64,000 nt of DNA from Streptomyces sp. NBC_01231 (GCA_035999765.1 CP108521.1:4030001-4094000); one strand, 5' to 3'. Positions 50,820-60,447 are shown, counted from the stretch's first letter. The notes: generated by a model not told the origin, from the letters alone. Made by a program: numbers and translations.

Positions 50820-52160
50820 ATGACCAAGCGTCACGGTTATGCGCTGCTCAGCACGATCATCGCTCTGATCGTCGTCCTGTCCGCGGCCATATACGTCGGA
50901 GTCGCCTCCGACCACGGCAGCGGCGAGAGCAGCAACACCACCCTTTCCGGGGCCCGCGCCCCGCACAACTCCGCCGCCCCCGCCTCCTCCGGGGTCTGGG
51001 TCGGCACCTGGTCCGCCTCCCCGGTCGGCGGCGAGCCCGGCACCGAGACCACCGGCATGGCCGGCCGCTCGGTACGCAACGTCGTCCACACCACCATCGG
51101 CGGTACGAGTGCCCGTATCACGCTGTCCAATCTCTACGGCCAGTCGCCGCTGACCATCACGCACGCCACGATCGCCGTCGCGGCCGGCAACGGCACCGCC
51201 GAGGCAGCCGCGGAGACCATGCGGCGCCTGACCTTCGGCGGCAACACCGTCGTCGTGGTCCCGGCCGGACAGCAGGTGCTGAGCGACACCGTCGCGATCC
51301 GCGTCCCGGCGTTCAGCGACATCCTGGTCACCACGTACTCCCCCACGGCGTCCGGCCCGGTCACCTACCACCCGCGCGCCCGTCAGATCTCGTACGCCGC
51401 CGTCGGCGACCGCACCGAGGACCCGGCCGGCACCGCGTACACCGAGCAGACCGAGTACTGGCGTTACCTGACCGCGTTGGACGTGCTCAGCGACGAGGCC
51501 GACGGCACCGTCGTGGCCTTCGGCGACTCGCTCACCGACGGCGTCGGCTCCACCGACAACACCAACCGGCGCTGGCCGAACCTGCTGTCCGACCGGCTGC
51601 ACACGGCCATCGAGGCAGGCGACGACGTGCCCCGCTTCAGCGTCGTCAACGAGGGAATCGGCGGCAACCAGGTCCTCGCCGACGGCCTCGGCCGCCCCGC
51701 CGAGAACGAGGCCGGCGTGAGCCGCTTCGCCCGGGACGTGCTCGGCCGGACGAACGTCAAGGTCGCCGTCGTGGACCTCGGCATCAACGACATCCTGCGC
51801 AACCCCCGGCTGGCCGACCCCGACAGCGTTCTCGACGGTCTGCGCACCCTGGTCAGCCAGGCCCACGCCCGCGGCATCAAGGTCGTCGGCGCGACCCTGA
51901 TGCCCTTCGGCGGCCACCGCGGCTATTCCGCCGCCCGCGAGAACGTCCGCCAGGCGATCAACGCCCAGATCCGCGCGGGCCACGTCTACGACGCCGTCGT
52001 CGACTTCGACAAGGCCGTCCAGGACCCGTACGACCCGCGCAGGTTCCGCTCCGACTACGACTCGGGCGACCACCTCCACCCCAGCGACAAGGGGTACGAG
52101 GCGATGGCGGCGGCGTTCGACCTGGACTCCCTGAAGGGTTCGGCACCGGCGCAGCTCTAG
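50820..52160 (+). CDS. SGNH/GDSL hydrolase, secreted or membrane-anchored
   Basis: A 446-residue protein with an N-terminal membrane helix (residues 8-28), a Ser-rich linker and a beta-sandwich of about 120 residues. The SGNH hydrolase follows: block I FGDSLTDG (Ser nucleophile), II GIGGN, III LGINDI, V DHLHPSD (Asp and His). The layout resembles Streptomyces secreted esterases acting on polysaccharide acetyl groups or lipids. AAGGAG lies about 15 bases before the ATG. Confidence 0.88.
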   Translation: MTKRHGYALLSTIIALIVVLSAAIYVGVASDHGSGESSNTTLSGARAPHNSAAPASSGVWVGTWSASPVGGEPGTETTGMAGRSVRNVVHTTIGGTSARITLSNLYGQSPLTITHATIAVAAGNGTAEAAAETMRRLTFGGNTVVVVPAGQQVLSDTVAIRVPAFSDILVTTYSPTASGPVTYHPRARQISYAAVGDRTEDPAGTAYTEQTEYWRYLTALDVLSDEADGTVVAFGDSLTDGVGSTDNTNRRWPNLLSDRLHTAIEAGDDVPRFSVVNEGIGGNQVLADGLGRPAENEAGVSRFARDVLGRTNVKVAVVDLGINDILRNPRLADPDSVLDGLRTLVSQAHARGIKVVGATLMPFGGHRGYSAARENVRQAINAQIRAGHVYDAVVDFDKAVQDPYDPRRFRSDYDSGDHLHPSDKGYEAMAAAFDLDSLKGSAPAQL

Positions 52161-52216
52161 CGCCTGTTCCGCTCCGCAGCGTCTGTTCCGCTCCGCAGCG
52201 TCTGTTCCGCTCCGCG
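52160..52216. repeat. 19-bp tandem repeat, three copies
   Basis: GCGTCTGTTCCGCTCCGCA with single-base changes in copies 1 and 3, directly after the SGNH hydrolase stop. There is no coding role. Confidence 0.8.
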
Positions 52217-52299
52217 GATCCTCCGTCGGCGCCCTCGGTCGCCGGCGCCCTCAGTCGTCAGGGCTCCCGACCGTCAGGACCCCTCGGCCCTCACGGCCT

Positions 52300-52908
52300 T
52301 CAGGCAGGTGGCCAGCTTCGCAGAGCCATGTCGGCCACCTGCTGGAGGTCGTCGCGGGTGGCGCCGCCCGCGGCTTGCACGGCGATGCCGTTGGCCACGG
52401 TCATGAGATAGCGCGCGAGCAGTCCGGGATCGGTGTCGGGGGGCAGGTCGCCTTCGTCGACGGCTCGCCGGAACCGGTCACGGAGCAGGGAGATGTGCTC
52501 GTCGCGCCAGGCGGTGAGGGCGTCCCGGGCACTGCTTCCCGAGTCGCCGGCGGCGAGGGACCCCTGGACGCCGAGGCACCCGGCGGGGCAGCCGGGGCGG
52601 GTGGTGGTCCGGACGGAGCCGTTGAGGAACGCGGTGGCCACCTCACGGGCGGTCGGTTCCTTCAGAGCCCGGGCCCCGTACGAGGCGGGGCCCTCGGTGT
52701 AGCGCTCCAGGGCCTTGCGGAACAGGTCCTCCTTGTTGCCGAAGGCCGCGTACATGCTGGTGCGGGTGATGCCCATGGCGTTGGTGAGATCGGTGAGGCT
52801 GGCGCCTTCGTAGCCCTGTCCCCAGAAGACCCGCATGGCGCGTTCCAGGGCCTCGTCGGTGTCGAAACCCCTCGGTCGGCCGATCGGTGCCTTCTGACGC
52901 GAATCCAT
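52300..52908 (-). CDS. TetR family regulator
   Basis: A 202-residue protein. The HTH spans residues 17-62 (SLTDLTNAMGITRTSMYAAFGNKEDLF). The C-terminal domain contains CPAGCLGVQ and is close to the TetR_C group that controls SDR or oxidoreductase genes. It is divergent from such an SDR, with operator-like palindromes between them. Confidence 0.9.
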   Translation of the reverse strand: MDSRQKAPIGRPRGFDTDEALERAMRVFWGQGYEGASLTDLTNAMGITRTSMYAAFGNKEDLFRKALERYTEGPASYGARALKEPTAREVATAFLNGSVRTTTRPGCPAGCLGVQGSLAAGDSGSSARDALTAWRDEHISLLRDRFRRAVDEGDLPPDTDPGLLARYLMTVANGIAVQAAGGATRDDLQQVADMALRSWPPA

Positions 52909-52929
52909 GCCGACGATCCTACCTCTTCC

Positions 52930-52990
52930 GTACCGATCGGTGCAGATGTGCTACGGTCCCGCTCGGTAGCCGATCAGTACCGATCGGTAC
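52930..52990. promoter_or_regulatory. GTACCGATCGGTAC operator pair
   Basis: A perfect 14-bp palindrome at 52977-52990, a second copy lacking only the last two bases at 52930-52941, and a partial CGGTAGCCGATCAG between. Probable TetR operators controlling both directions. Confidence 0.75.
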
Positions 52991-53014
52991 TTAATTTTGT
53001 GGAGGTCATTCGTC

Positions 53015-53761
53015 ATGGGACAACTCGAAGGAAAGACCGCCGTCGTCACCGGCGGCAGCACCGGGATCGGCCTGGCCACCGCCGTCCGGCTGGCAGCCGA
53101 GGGCGCGCACGTCTTCATCACCGGCCGGCGCAAGGCCGTGCTGGACGCCGCCGTCGAGACCATCGGCGCGGCAGACGCGACCGCGGTGGTGGGCGACATC
53201 TCCGACCTGGCCGACCTGGACCGGCTCTACGACACGGTCCGCGCCCGGGGCCAGGGCCTGGACGTGGTGTTCGCCAATGCCGGCACCGCGTCGTTCGCGA
53301 CGCTGGAGCAGGTCACCGAGGACCACGTCGAGGAGATCTTCGGCGTCAACGTCCGGGGCACCCTGTTCACGGTGCAGAAGGCGCTGCCGCTGCTCAACGA
53401 CGGCGCGTCGGTGATCGTGAACTCCTCGGTGCGCGCCGACGACGGTGTCGCGGCGTTCGGCACGTACGCGGCCTCCAAGGCGGCGCTACGGTCCTTCACC
53501 CGGACCTGGGCCAACGAGCTCAAGGACCGCGGCATCCGGGTCAACGCGGTCTCCCCGGGCACCATCGACACTCCCGCACTCGACGCCGTGACCGCCGGAG
53601 ACACACCCGTCACCAAGTCACAGTTCGCCGCGAATGTCCCCCTGGGCCGGATCGGACACCCGGACGAGGTCGCCGACGCGGTGGTCTTCCTCGCTTCCGA
53701 GCAGAGCAGGTTCATCCTCGGAGCCAACCTGTACGTCGACGGCGGCGAGAACCAGGTCTGA
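53015..53761 (+). CDS. SDR family oxidoreductase
   Basis: A 248-residue classical SDR. Cofactor motif TGGSTGIG, NAG in VFANAGTAS, a catalytic Ser in NSSVRAD and YAASK, with the C-terminal ANLYVDGG. TGRR after the second strand suggests NADP(H). GGAGG is well placed before ATG 53015. It is under the divergent TetR and is a common Streptomyces pair with an unknown substrate. Confidence 0.92.
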   Translation: MGQLEGKTAVVTGGSTGIGLATAVRLAAEGAHVFITGRRKAVLDAAVETIGAADATAVVGDISDLADLDRLYDTVRARGQGLDVVFANAGTASFATLEQVTEDHVEEIFGVNVRGTLFTVQKALPLLNDGASVIVNSSVRADDGVAAFGTYAASKAALRSFTRTWANELKDRGIRVNAVSPGTIDTPALDAVTAGDTPVTKSQFAANVPLGRIGHPDEVADAVVFLASEQSRFILGANLYVDGGENQV

Positions 53762-53870
53762 CGCGCGGGCGCCCCATCCGCCGCGCGATCACCAGCGGGG
53801 ACGATCCGTGACGTACGCGCGTACCGGCGCCCGCGACCAGTACCCGTCCGCGGTCAGCGACCGTCCGCGG

Positions 53871-54740
53871 TCAGTACTCGCGGTCGCGGCGCCGGTCCCG
53901 TGCCTCACGGCGCTGGTCCTGTGCCTCCCGGCGCCGGTCCCGCTCCTCCTGGCGCTCCCGCTTCCGCTCGCGCATCAGGTCGTGATGGCCGTCGAGCATC
54001 CTGCGGTGAGCCTCGAGGGCGTCGTCGCGGTACGACTCCCCGAGCTCCCGCAGGGACTCCTTGCGGTCCAGCTTCTCCTGCCGGCGCTCCTCCTTCAGAC
54101 GCTGCCGCTCGGCCCGGGTGACCTTGCGCTCGACGCCGACGCCGCCCCAGAAGGCGAAGCCCGTCACGATCACCCGCGGGGCGCCCGGATCGCCCGGCAC
54201 ACCCTCCTCACGGTGGTCGAAGCCACCCATGACGCCGATCCCGCGCACCACGACCTCGACGCCGGGCGGCACGATCACCTGCATCCCGCCCATGATCGCG
54301 ATGCAGTTGATCTCGACCTCGCCGGCCTCGAAGTCCGCCTCCCGCAGATCGATCTCGCCGCCGCCCCAGAAGGCGAAGCAGTTGAACCGCCTCGGTACCG
54401 TCCAGCGGCCCTTGCGCTGAAAGCCCGACATGACGGCGACGGCCCACGTCGACGACCCCTCGCGCCCGGTGATCCGGCCCGCCCAACTCCCGCTCGGCGC
54501 CGGCTCCTTGCTCATCGAGACTCGAGGTGCTGTCCCGGCGGACGCGGGGGACGGGGCGGACGGCAGATCCCGGGTGATCGGCGCGAGGTCGCCGTACGTG
54601 CGGGCCTTGTACGTGGCGTCCAGGCGCTCCTCGAACTCCTCCATGTCGAGACGCCCCTCCGCGAGGGCGTCCCGCAGGACCTCGGTGACTCGGTCACGAT
54701 CGGCGTCGGAGGCGCGCAGCTCCGGAGCATCCTCGGTCAT
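53871..54740 (-). CDS. DUF1707 and cell-wall-active antibiotics response (LiaF-like) domain protein
   Basis: A 289-residue protein. Residues 8-60 are DUF1707 (RASDADRDRVTEVLRDALAEGRLDMEEFEERL). Residues 115-205 form a beta-helical LiaF C-terminal-like domain with FAFWGGGEIDLREADF and AIMGGMQVIVPPGVEV. The last 80 residues are a highly charged Arg/Glu coiled-coil. LiaF-like domains sense cell-envelope stress. There is no membrane segment, which is atypical for LiaF. It lies 33 bases downstream of the ABC operon. Confidence 0.85.
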   Translation of the reverse strand: MTEDAPELRASDADRDRVTEVLRDALAEGRLDMEEFEERLDATYKARTYGDLAPITRDLPSAPSPASAGTAPRVSMSKEPAPSGSWAGRITGREGSSTWAVAVMSGFQRKGRWTVPRRFNCFAFWGGGEIDLREADFEAGEVEINCIAIMGGMQVIVPPGVEVVVRGIGVMGGFDHREEGVPGDPGAPRVIVTGFAFWGGVGVERKVTRAERQRLKEERRQEKLDRKESLRELGESYRDDALEAHRRMLDGHHDLMRERKRERQEERDRRREAQDQRREARDRRRDREY

Positions 54741-54773
54741 ACCCAGCAGCCTACGAGGTGTCGGCGCCGGGCA

Positions 54774-55799
54774 CTATGCGATCGAGCCCGGCACTGCGCG
54801 CTCGCCCGCCCCGCGCCCCTCCTCGTACATCTTCGCGATCACGGCCTCGATGTCCGGCTCCCGCACCGACAGGTCCAACAGCGGGTACTCCGCCGCGATC
54901 CGCGCGACGAGCGGAGCCGCCGACTGGGACGCCGGGAAGGCCACCCACTGCCGGGGCCCGTCCACCTTCACCACCCTCGCGGGCGGCGGCACGGCGATCG
55001 GCGGCAGCTCCCGTTCCAGGTCCACCACCAGGGTCCGCTCGCTCTCCCCCGCCTCGTGCAGCCCGGCCAGCGCGCCGTCGTACATGAGCCGCCCGTGGTC
55101 GATGACCATCACCCGCGAGCACAACTGCTCGATGTCCTGGAGGTCATGGGTGGTCAGCAGCACCGTCGTGCCCCGCTCGGTGTTCACCTCCCGCAGGAAC
55201 TCCCGCACCCTGGCCTTGGAGACGACGTCCAGCCCGATCGTCGGCTCGTCGAGGTACAGCACCTCCGGGTCGTGCAGCAGGGCCGCCGCGATGTCGCCGC
55301 GCATCCGCTGGCCGAGCGAGAGCTGACGCACAGGGACGTCCAACAGGTCGGCCAGACCGAGGAGTTCGACGAGCCGGTCGAGGTTCTCGCGGTAACGGCC
55401 GTCGGGGATGCGGTACATGCGGTGCATCAGCCGGTACGAGTCGATCAGCGGAAGGTCCCACCACAGCGTCGTACGCTGCCCGAACACCACCCCGATCCGG
55501 TGCGCCAGCCGGATCCGCTCCCGGGACGGGTCGATGCCCGCGACCCGCAGCCGGCCGCCGCTCGGCGTCAGGATGCCGGTCAGCATCTTGATGGTCGTCG
55601 ACTTCCCGGCACCGTTCGGGCCGATGTAACCGACCATCTCACCGCGCGCCACGGAGAAGGAGAGCGCGTCGACCGCCCGCACCTGACGCCGTTCCCGCTT
55701 CATGAAGCCGGTCTTGCGACGCACGTCGAAGACCTTCTCCAGCCCGTCCACCTCGATGAAACGCGTGTCCAGGGAACCCGTGCCCGCGTCCGTGTCCAT
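54774..55799 (-). CDS. ABC transporter ATP-binding protein (ABC-2 exporter)
   Basis: A 341-residue ATPase. Walker A GPNGAGKST, Q-loop near FGQRTTLWW, signature LSLGQRMR (a variant of LSGGQ), Walker B VLYLDEPTIGLD and H-loop TTHD. The extended N-terminus and FGQRTTLWWDLP are typical of the subfamily paired with DUF990-type ABC-2 permeases. It is the last gene of a three-gene operon with the two permeases upstream. The exported substrate is unknown. Confidence 0.93.
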   Translation of the reverse strand: MDTDAGTGSLDTRFIEVDGLEKVFDVRRKTGFMKRERRQVRAVDALSFSVARGEMVGYIGPNGAGKSTTIKMLTGILTPSGGRLRVAGIDPSRERIRLAHRIGVVFGQRTTLWWDLPLIDSYRLMHRMYRIPDGRYRENLDRLVELLGLADLLDVPVRQLSLGQRMRGDIAAALLHDPEVLYLDEPTIGLDVVSKARVREFLREVNTERGTTVLLTTHDLQDIEQLCSRVMVIDHGRLMYDGALAGLHEAGESERTLVVDLERELPPIAVPPPARVVKVDGPRQWVAFPASQSAAPLVARIAAEYPLLDLSVREPDIEAVIAKMYEEGRGAGERAVPGSIA

Positions 55800-55805
55800 C
55801 AGTCC

Positions 55806-56627
55806 TCAGCTCCCCGTACTCCGATACGACCGCAGCCCCGCCCGCCAGGCCAGCCCGGCGAGCGCACAGCACGCCACCGCCACCAGCGGGGGCGTGAACG
55901 CCGCCCACTGCGGCAGCCCGAGCGGATACGGCCGCCCCAACACATAGGTCCCGGGCACCCAGTTGACGAAGGCGAGCGGCAGCATGAACGTCACCCCGCG
56001 CACCAGGTCCTTCCCGAACACGGTCGGCGGATACTGCAACAGCGTGGTGCCGCCGTACGTGAACGCGCTCTGCACCTCGGCGGCGTCCTGTGCCAGGAAC
56101 TGGAACGCGGCGCCCGCCACGAACACCGCCCCGAAGATCGCCGCGCCGCTGACCAGCATCACCGGCACCAGCAGCACCTTCGCCGGAGTCCAGACGACGT
56201 CGACCGACACCAGCGCCCAGCCCAGCACCAGCGCGCCCTGGGTGATCCGGCCCAGGCGGCGCAGCGCGAAGTGGTCCGCGCCGACCTGGGCGAGCACCGG
56301 GGCGGGCCGTACCAGCAGGGTGTCGAAGGAACCGTCGCGCATCCGGGCGCCCAGCACGTCCATGGAGCCGAACACCAGGTCGGTGATCCCGAACGCGGTC
56401 ACGGACAGGCCGTACAGGAAGGTGACCTCGGGCAGGGTCCACCCGCCGAGCGAGTCGACCTGCGAGAACATCAGCAGGATCGCGACAAAGTCCAGCCCGG
56501 TCACCAGCAGGTTGCCGAACACCGTGACGCCGAAGGAGACGCGGTAGGTCATGGCCGACCTGATCCACATCCCGGCGATCAGCCGATAGGCCCGCAGCCC
56601 CTCCGTCAGGCGGTTGTGCTCACCCAC
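55806..56627 (-). CDS. ABC-2 family permease
   Basis: A 273-residue protein with six helices. YRVSFGVTVFGNLLV in the first helix and FGSMDVLGARMRDGSFDTLLVRP in the loop before helix 3 are characteristic of ABC-2 permeases of this group. The GTG start overlaps the stop of the upstream permease by 8 bases. It is 6 bases from the ATPase gene. Confidence 0.9.
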   Translation of the reverse strand: MGEHNRLTEGLRAYRLIAGMWIRSAMTYRVSFGVTVFGNLLVTGLDFVAILLMFSQVDSLGGWTLPEVTFLYGLSVTAFGITDLVFGSMDVLGARMRDGSFDTLLVRPAPVLAQVGADHFALRRLGRITQGALVLGWALVSVDVVWTPAKVLLVPVMLVSGAAIFGAVFVAGAAFQFLAQDAAEVQSAFTYGGTTLLQYPPTVFGKDLVRGVTFMLPLAFVNWVPGTYVLGRPYPLGLPQWAAFTPPLVAVACCALAGLAWRAGLRSYRSTGS

Positions 56628-57438
56628 CCTGCACCACCACCCGGCGGGTCGCGGCCGACTGCAGCAGCCGCCCCGCCCACAGCAGCACCACCGCCCACAC
56701 CGCCTGGAACGCGTACGCCCCCAGCGGGGCGGTCTCCCCCATCAGCACGTCCGCCGGCATCTGGAGCTGTGCCGCCCACGGCAGCACCCGGACGACGTCG
56801 CCGAGCGCGCCCGGGAAGGCGTTCAGAGGCAGTGTCATGCCCGAGCAGAAGACCCCCAGGACCATCAGGGCCTGGTTGACGCCAGTGCCGTCCATGAGCC
56901 AGAACATGCTCAGGGCCGCCAGATAGCGGATCCCGAAGCTGACGACCATCGCCAGCAGCAGCGCGACCAGGAACGCCACCCAGGTGCTGACGTCCGCCGG
57001 CAACGCCATCGGGAAGAACAGCGCCCCGAAGGCGAACGGGATCACACCCCGCCCCAGCGTCTGGAACAGCGCCCGGCCCAGGTCGCTCGCCAGCCACCAC
57101 AGCTGCAGGTCGGCCGGCCGGTACAGATCGATGGCGATCTCGCCCGTGCGGATGCGGGCCATCAGATCCTTCTCCACGCCGCCGCCCTGGATGGCGAGGG
57201 TCGCGTACAGGCACTGTCCCAGCCACACGTAGGTCACCGCCTGCGTCTGGTCGTAACCCCCCAGGTGCGGCCGCTCGTCCCACAACGCCAGGTAGGTGTA
57301 GACGAGGATCAGCCCGAAGACGGTGTTCGTGAACACCCCCGCCGCCGTGGCCACCCGATACGTCGCGTACCGCCGGAATCCCCCCGCCGCGACGGCCGCG
57401 TACAGCCGTGCCGAACCCACACCCACGGCCCTCCTCAC
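56620..57438 (-). CDS. ABC-2 family permease, first gene of the exporter operon
   Basis: A 272-residue six-helix protein. RRYATYRVATAAGVFTNTVFG opens the first helix and DLMARIRTGEIAIDLYRPADL matches the conserved loop also seen in its partner. The two permeases form a heterodimer in this family. The first 100 bases of the gene and its upstream region recur in imperfect form about 365 bases further upstream. Confidence 0.9.
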   Translation of the reverse strand: MRRAVGVGSARLYAAVAAGGFRRYATYRVATAAGVFTNTVFGLILVYTYLALWDERPHLGGYDQTQAVTYVWLGQCLYATLAIQGGGVEKDLMARIRTGEIAIDLYRPADLQLWWLASDLGRALFQTLGRGVIPFAFGALFFPMALPADVSTWVAFLVALLLAMVVSFGIRYLAALSMFWLMDGTGVNQALMVLGVFCSGMTLPLNAFPGALGDVVRVLPWAAQLQMPADVLMGETAPLGAYAFQAVWAVVLLWAGRLLQSAATRRVVVQGG

Positions 57439-57500
57439 CCGCGCCGGACACCGAAGCGCAGGAGCCTAGTACGGGGGCGACCGGGCGGGCGAGCCGTTTT
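57339..57500. repeat. Imperfect direct repeat, copy A (5' end of permease gene)
   Basis: Contains the start of the permease gene and its leader. Similar to 57705-57860, sharing CCCGATACGTCGCGTA, CCCTCCTCACCCGC and CAGGAGCC blocks in the same order and spacing. Confidence 0.75.
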
Positions 57501-57532
57501 CCCACCGCCGAGAGCGGCCGACGAAGGGGGCC

Positions 57533-57612
57533 GGGGCCCTGCCGGATCATGGGCCGAGACCTGCCGGTCATGGGTTCGGGGCCCTGCCGGTCATGGACTC
57601 GGGGCCCTGCCC
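57533..57612. repeat. Short tandem repeats GGGGCCCTGCCGGTCATGG
   Basis: About three and a half degenerate copies of a 23-26 bp unit between the two copies of the larger duplication. The 539-base gap 57439-57977 holds only these repeats, duplicate B and the PBP promoter. Confidence 0.6.
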
Positions 57613-57704
57613 CACCGGTCGCACGGGTCAACTCACCACCGAATCACCGCTGTTGAGACGCCTTGGGGAGAGCGGACTCCAGCGCCTCCGGACCTGCCAC
57701 CCCG

Positions 57705-57860
57705 GCGACCGTCGCCGCCCGATACGTCGCGTATCGTCGGGAGCCCCCGCCACGACGGCGCGTACAACCGCCCCGAATGCGCACACACGCCCCTCCTCAC
57801 CCGCACCGGACGCCGAAGCACAGGAGCCCGATGCGCGGATGGCCGGGCGGGCGGGCCATT
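57705..57860. repeat. Imperfect direct repeat, copy B (decayed permease 5' end)
   Basis: A degenerate copy of 57339-57500 without an intact permease frame. It lies between the ABC operon and the PBP gene and looks like the residue of a local duplication. Confidence 0.7.
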
Positions 57861-57977
57861 TTCCGGGCGAGACGCGCGCCATATCCGGGAACGGAACGCG
57901 TGGTGCGAGAGTCTTCAGCAGGGGGCGCACAAGGCGTAACGAGACGTACGGGAACGTACGACGCGAAACAGGAGTCC

Positions 57978-60419
57978 GTGCACGAGATGAGCGACGAGCC
58001 GCAGCCGCAGCCGAACGAGGGCTCGGCACCGAGAGAGCCGGAAACGGCCGAAGTGCCCGCGGCCGGGGGGCCGGCCGGGAAGAAGCCCAAGCGGCCGGCG
58101 CGCACCGGCTGGCGGCGGATCATCCCCACCTGGCGCGTGGTGCTCGGCACGTTCGTCCTGGGCGTCCTGCTGCTGACGGGCATGTTCTTCCTCGGCTACT
58201 CGATGGTCAAGATCCCGTCCGCCAACGCGTTCGCCATCAAGCAGAGCAACGTCTACCTCTACTCGGACGGCAGCCAGCTCGCCCGCGACGGCGAGGTCAA
58301 CCGGGAGATCATCCCGCTCTCCCAGGTCTCCAAGCCAGCCCAGCACGCCGTACTGGCCGCCGAGGACCGCGACTTCTACACCGAGTCCGCGATCGACCCC
58401 AAGGCGATGGTCCGCGCCGGCTGGAACACCGCCACCGGCAAGGGCAAGCAGTCCGGATCCACGATCACCCAGCAGTACGTGAAGAACTACTACCTGGCCC
58501 AGGAGCAGACCGTCACCCGCAAGGTGAAGGAGTTCTTCATCTCGATCAAGCTGGACCGCACGGAATCCAAGGACCAGATCCTCGAGGGCTACCTCAACAC
58601 CAGCTACTTCGGCCGCAACGCCTACGGCATCCAGGCCGCCGCCCAGGCCTACTACGGCATCGACGCCACCGAGCTGGACCCCGCCAAAGCCGCCTACCTC
58701 GCCGCACTGGTCAACGCGCCCAGCGAGTACGACGTCGTCGCCCACCCCGAGAACAAGGCGGCCGCCCAGGCCCGCTGGAACTACGTCCTGAACGGCATGG
58801 TCAAGAAGGGCTGGCTCACCCAGTCGAAGCGGGCAGGCCTCACCTTCCCGATGCCGAAGGAGCAGACCGTCGCCATAGGCAAGTCCGGGCAGCGCGGCTA
58901 CGCCATCGAAGCGATCAACCAGTACCTCACCACGAACAAGATCGTCACCGCGGACGAGCTCCAGGCGGGCGGCTACCGCATCACCACCACCCTGCAGAAG
59001 AGCAAGCAGGACGCCTTCGTCAAGGCAGTCGACGACCAGGTGATCTCCAAGCTCGACAAGAAGAACCGCAAGGTCGACAACTACGTCCGCGCCGGCGGTG
59101 CCTCCGTCGACCCCAAGACCGGCAAGGTCGTCGCCATGTACGGCGGCATCGACTTCGTCAAGCAGTACACGAACGGCGTGACCCGCCGCGACTTCCAGGT
59201 CGGCTCCACCTTCAAGCCGTTCGTGTTCACCTCCGCCGTCCAGAACCACTCCGAGACGCAGGACGGCCGCGTCATCACCCCGAACACGATCTACGACGGC
59301 ACCAACAAACGCCCCGTCCAGGGCTGGGACGGCGGCACGTACGACCCGGAGAACGAGGACCAGGGCTCCTACGGAAACGTCACCGTGCGCGAGGCCACCG
59401 ACAAGTCCATCAACTCGGTGTACGCGCAGATGGCCGTGGACGTCGGCTCCGACGACGTCAAGGGGACCGCGATCGACCTGGGCCTCCCCTCCACCACCCC
59501 CGAACTGGTCGCCAGCCCCTCCATCGCGCTCGGCGTGGCCCGGGCGAGCGTCCTCGACATGGCGGAGGCCTACGCCACCCTCGCCAACCACGGCAGGCAC
59601 GGCACGTACACGATGGTCGAGAAGATCACCAAGGACAGCACGAGCGACGTCGCGCTGCCCGAGAAGCGGACCAGCCAGGCTGTCAGCCGCGAGGCCGCCG
59701 ACACCACGACGGCCGTCCTGCAGAGCGTCGTCGAGAACGGCACCGCCACCGCCGCCCAGGCCGCCGGCCGCCCCGCCGCGGGCAAGACCGGCACCGCCGA
59801 GGAGGACACGGCGGCCTGGTTCGCCGGCTACACCCCAGACCTCGCCACCGTCGTCTCCGTCATGGGCCAGGACCCGGTGACGGGCGCGCACAAGTCGCTG
59901 TACGGCGCGATGGGCCTGGAACGCGTCAACGGCGGCGGGGCTCCCGCGGAGATCTGGGCGCAGTTCACCAAGGAGGCCCTCGAGGGCAAGACGGCCACCG
60001 ACTTCGACCTCCAGATCCAGCCGGGCTCCGACGAGTCCCAGGCCCCGAGCACCGACGTCCCGGTGGACCCGACCACGGGCGGCCAGGACACCGGCGGCAC
60101 CACGGACGGAACCACCGGCACCCCGGACCCCGAGGGCCAGACCCAGGGCCAGACCGGCGGCACCACCGACACCGGGGGCACCACGGACGGCACCACCGGC
60201 GACCCGACTGGGACGCCGGGGACCACCGGGGATCCGACCAGCGGTGACACCACCACGGACGGCGGCACCACGGACGGCGGCACGACGGACGGCTCCGGCG
60301 GGGACACGGCCACCGGCGGCACGACGGACGGCACGGGCGGCGACACCGGCGGCGACGACGGCGGTGGCGACGACGGCGGCGGCGGCGAGACAGAGGGCAC
60401 GACCACCGGCCCGGGCTAG
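57978..60419 (+). CDS. Class A penicillin-binding protein (GT51 transglycosylase/transpeptidase)
   Basis: An 813-residue bifunctional peptidoglycan synthase. A cytoplasmic Pro/Glu-rich N-terminus leads to one membrane helix (54-74). GT51 motifs: AAEDRDFY with catalytic Glu129, GSTITQQYVKN, RKVKEFFISIKL and ILEGYLNTSYFG. Transpeptidase motifs: Ser410-TFK413, Ser477-I-N479 and Lys603-TG. The final 120 residues are an extracellular Gly/Thr/Asp tail with GGTTDGTTG-type repeats. The start is GTG 57978 (GGAG close by) or ATG 57987. Confidence 0.93.
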   Translation: MHEMSDEPQPQPNEGSAPREPETAEVPAAGGPAGKKPKRPARTGWRRIIPTWRVVLGTFVLGVLLLTGMFFLGYSMVKIPSANAFAIKQSNVYLYSDGSQLARDGEVNREIIPLSQVSKPAQHAVLAAEDRDFYTESAIDPKAMVRAGWNTATGKGKQSGSTITQQYVKNYYLAQEQTVTRKVKEFFISIKLDRTESKDQILEGYLNTSYFGRNAYGIQAAAQAYYGIDATELDPAKAAYLAALVNAPSEYDVVAHPENKAAAQARWNYVLNGMVKKGWLTQSKRAGLTFPMPKEQTVAIGKSGQRGYAIEAINQYLTTNKIVTADELQAGGYRITTTLQKSKQDAFVKAVDDQVISKLDKKNRKVDNYVRAGGASVDPKTGKVVAMYGGIDFVKQYTNGVTRRDFQVGSTFKPFVFTSAVQNHSETQDGRVITPNTIYDGTNKRPVQGWDGGTYDPENEDQGSYGNVTVREATDKSINSVYAQMAVDVGSDDVKGTAIDLGLPSTTPELVASPSIALGVARASVLDMAEAYATLANHGRHGTYTMVEKITKDSTSDVALPEKRTSQAVSREAADTTTAVLQSVVENGTATAAQAAGRPAAGKTGTAEEDTAAWFAGYTPDLATVVSVMGQDPVTGAHKSLYGAMGLERVNGGGAPAEIWAQFTKEALEGKTATDFDLQIQPGSDESQAPSTDVPVDPTTGGQDTGGTTDGTTGTPDPEGQTQGQTGGTTDTGGTTDGTTGDPTGTPGTTGDPTSGDTTTDGGTTDGGTTDGSGGDTATGGTTDGTGGDTGGDDGGGDDGGGGETEGTTTGPG

Positions 60420-60447
60420 CCCGTCGGTGTGCGAAGGGACGACGAAA

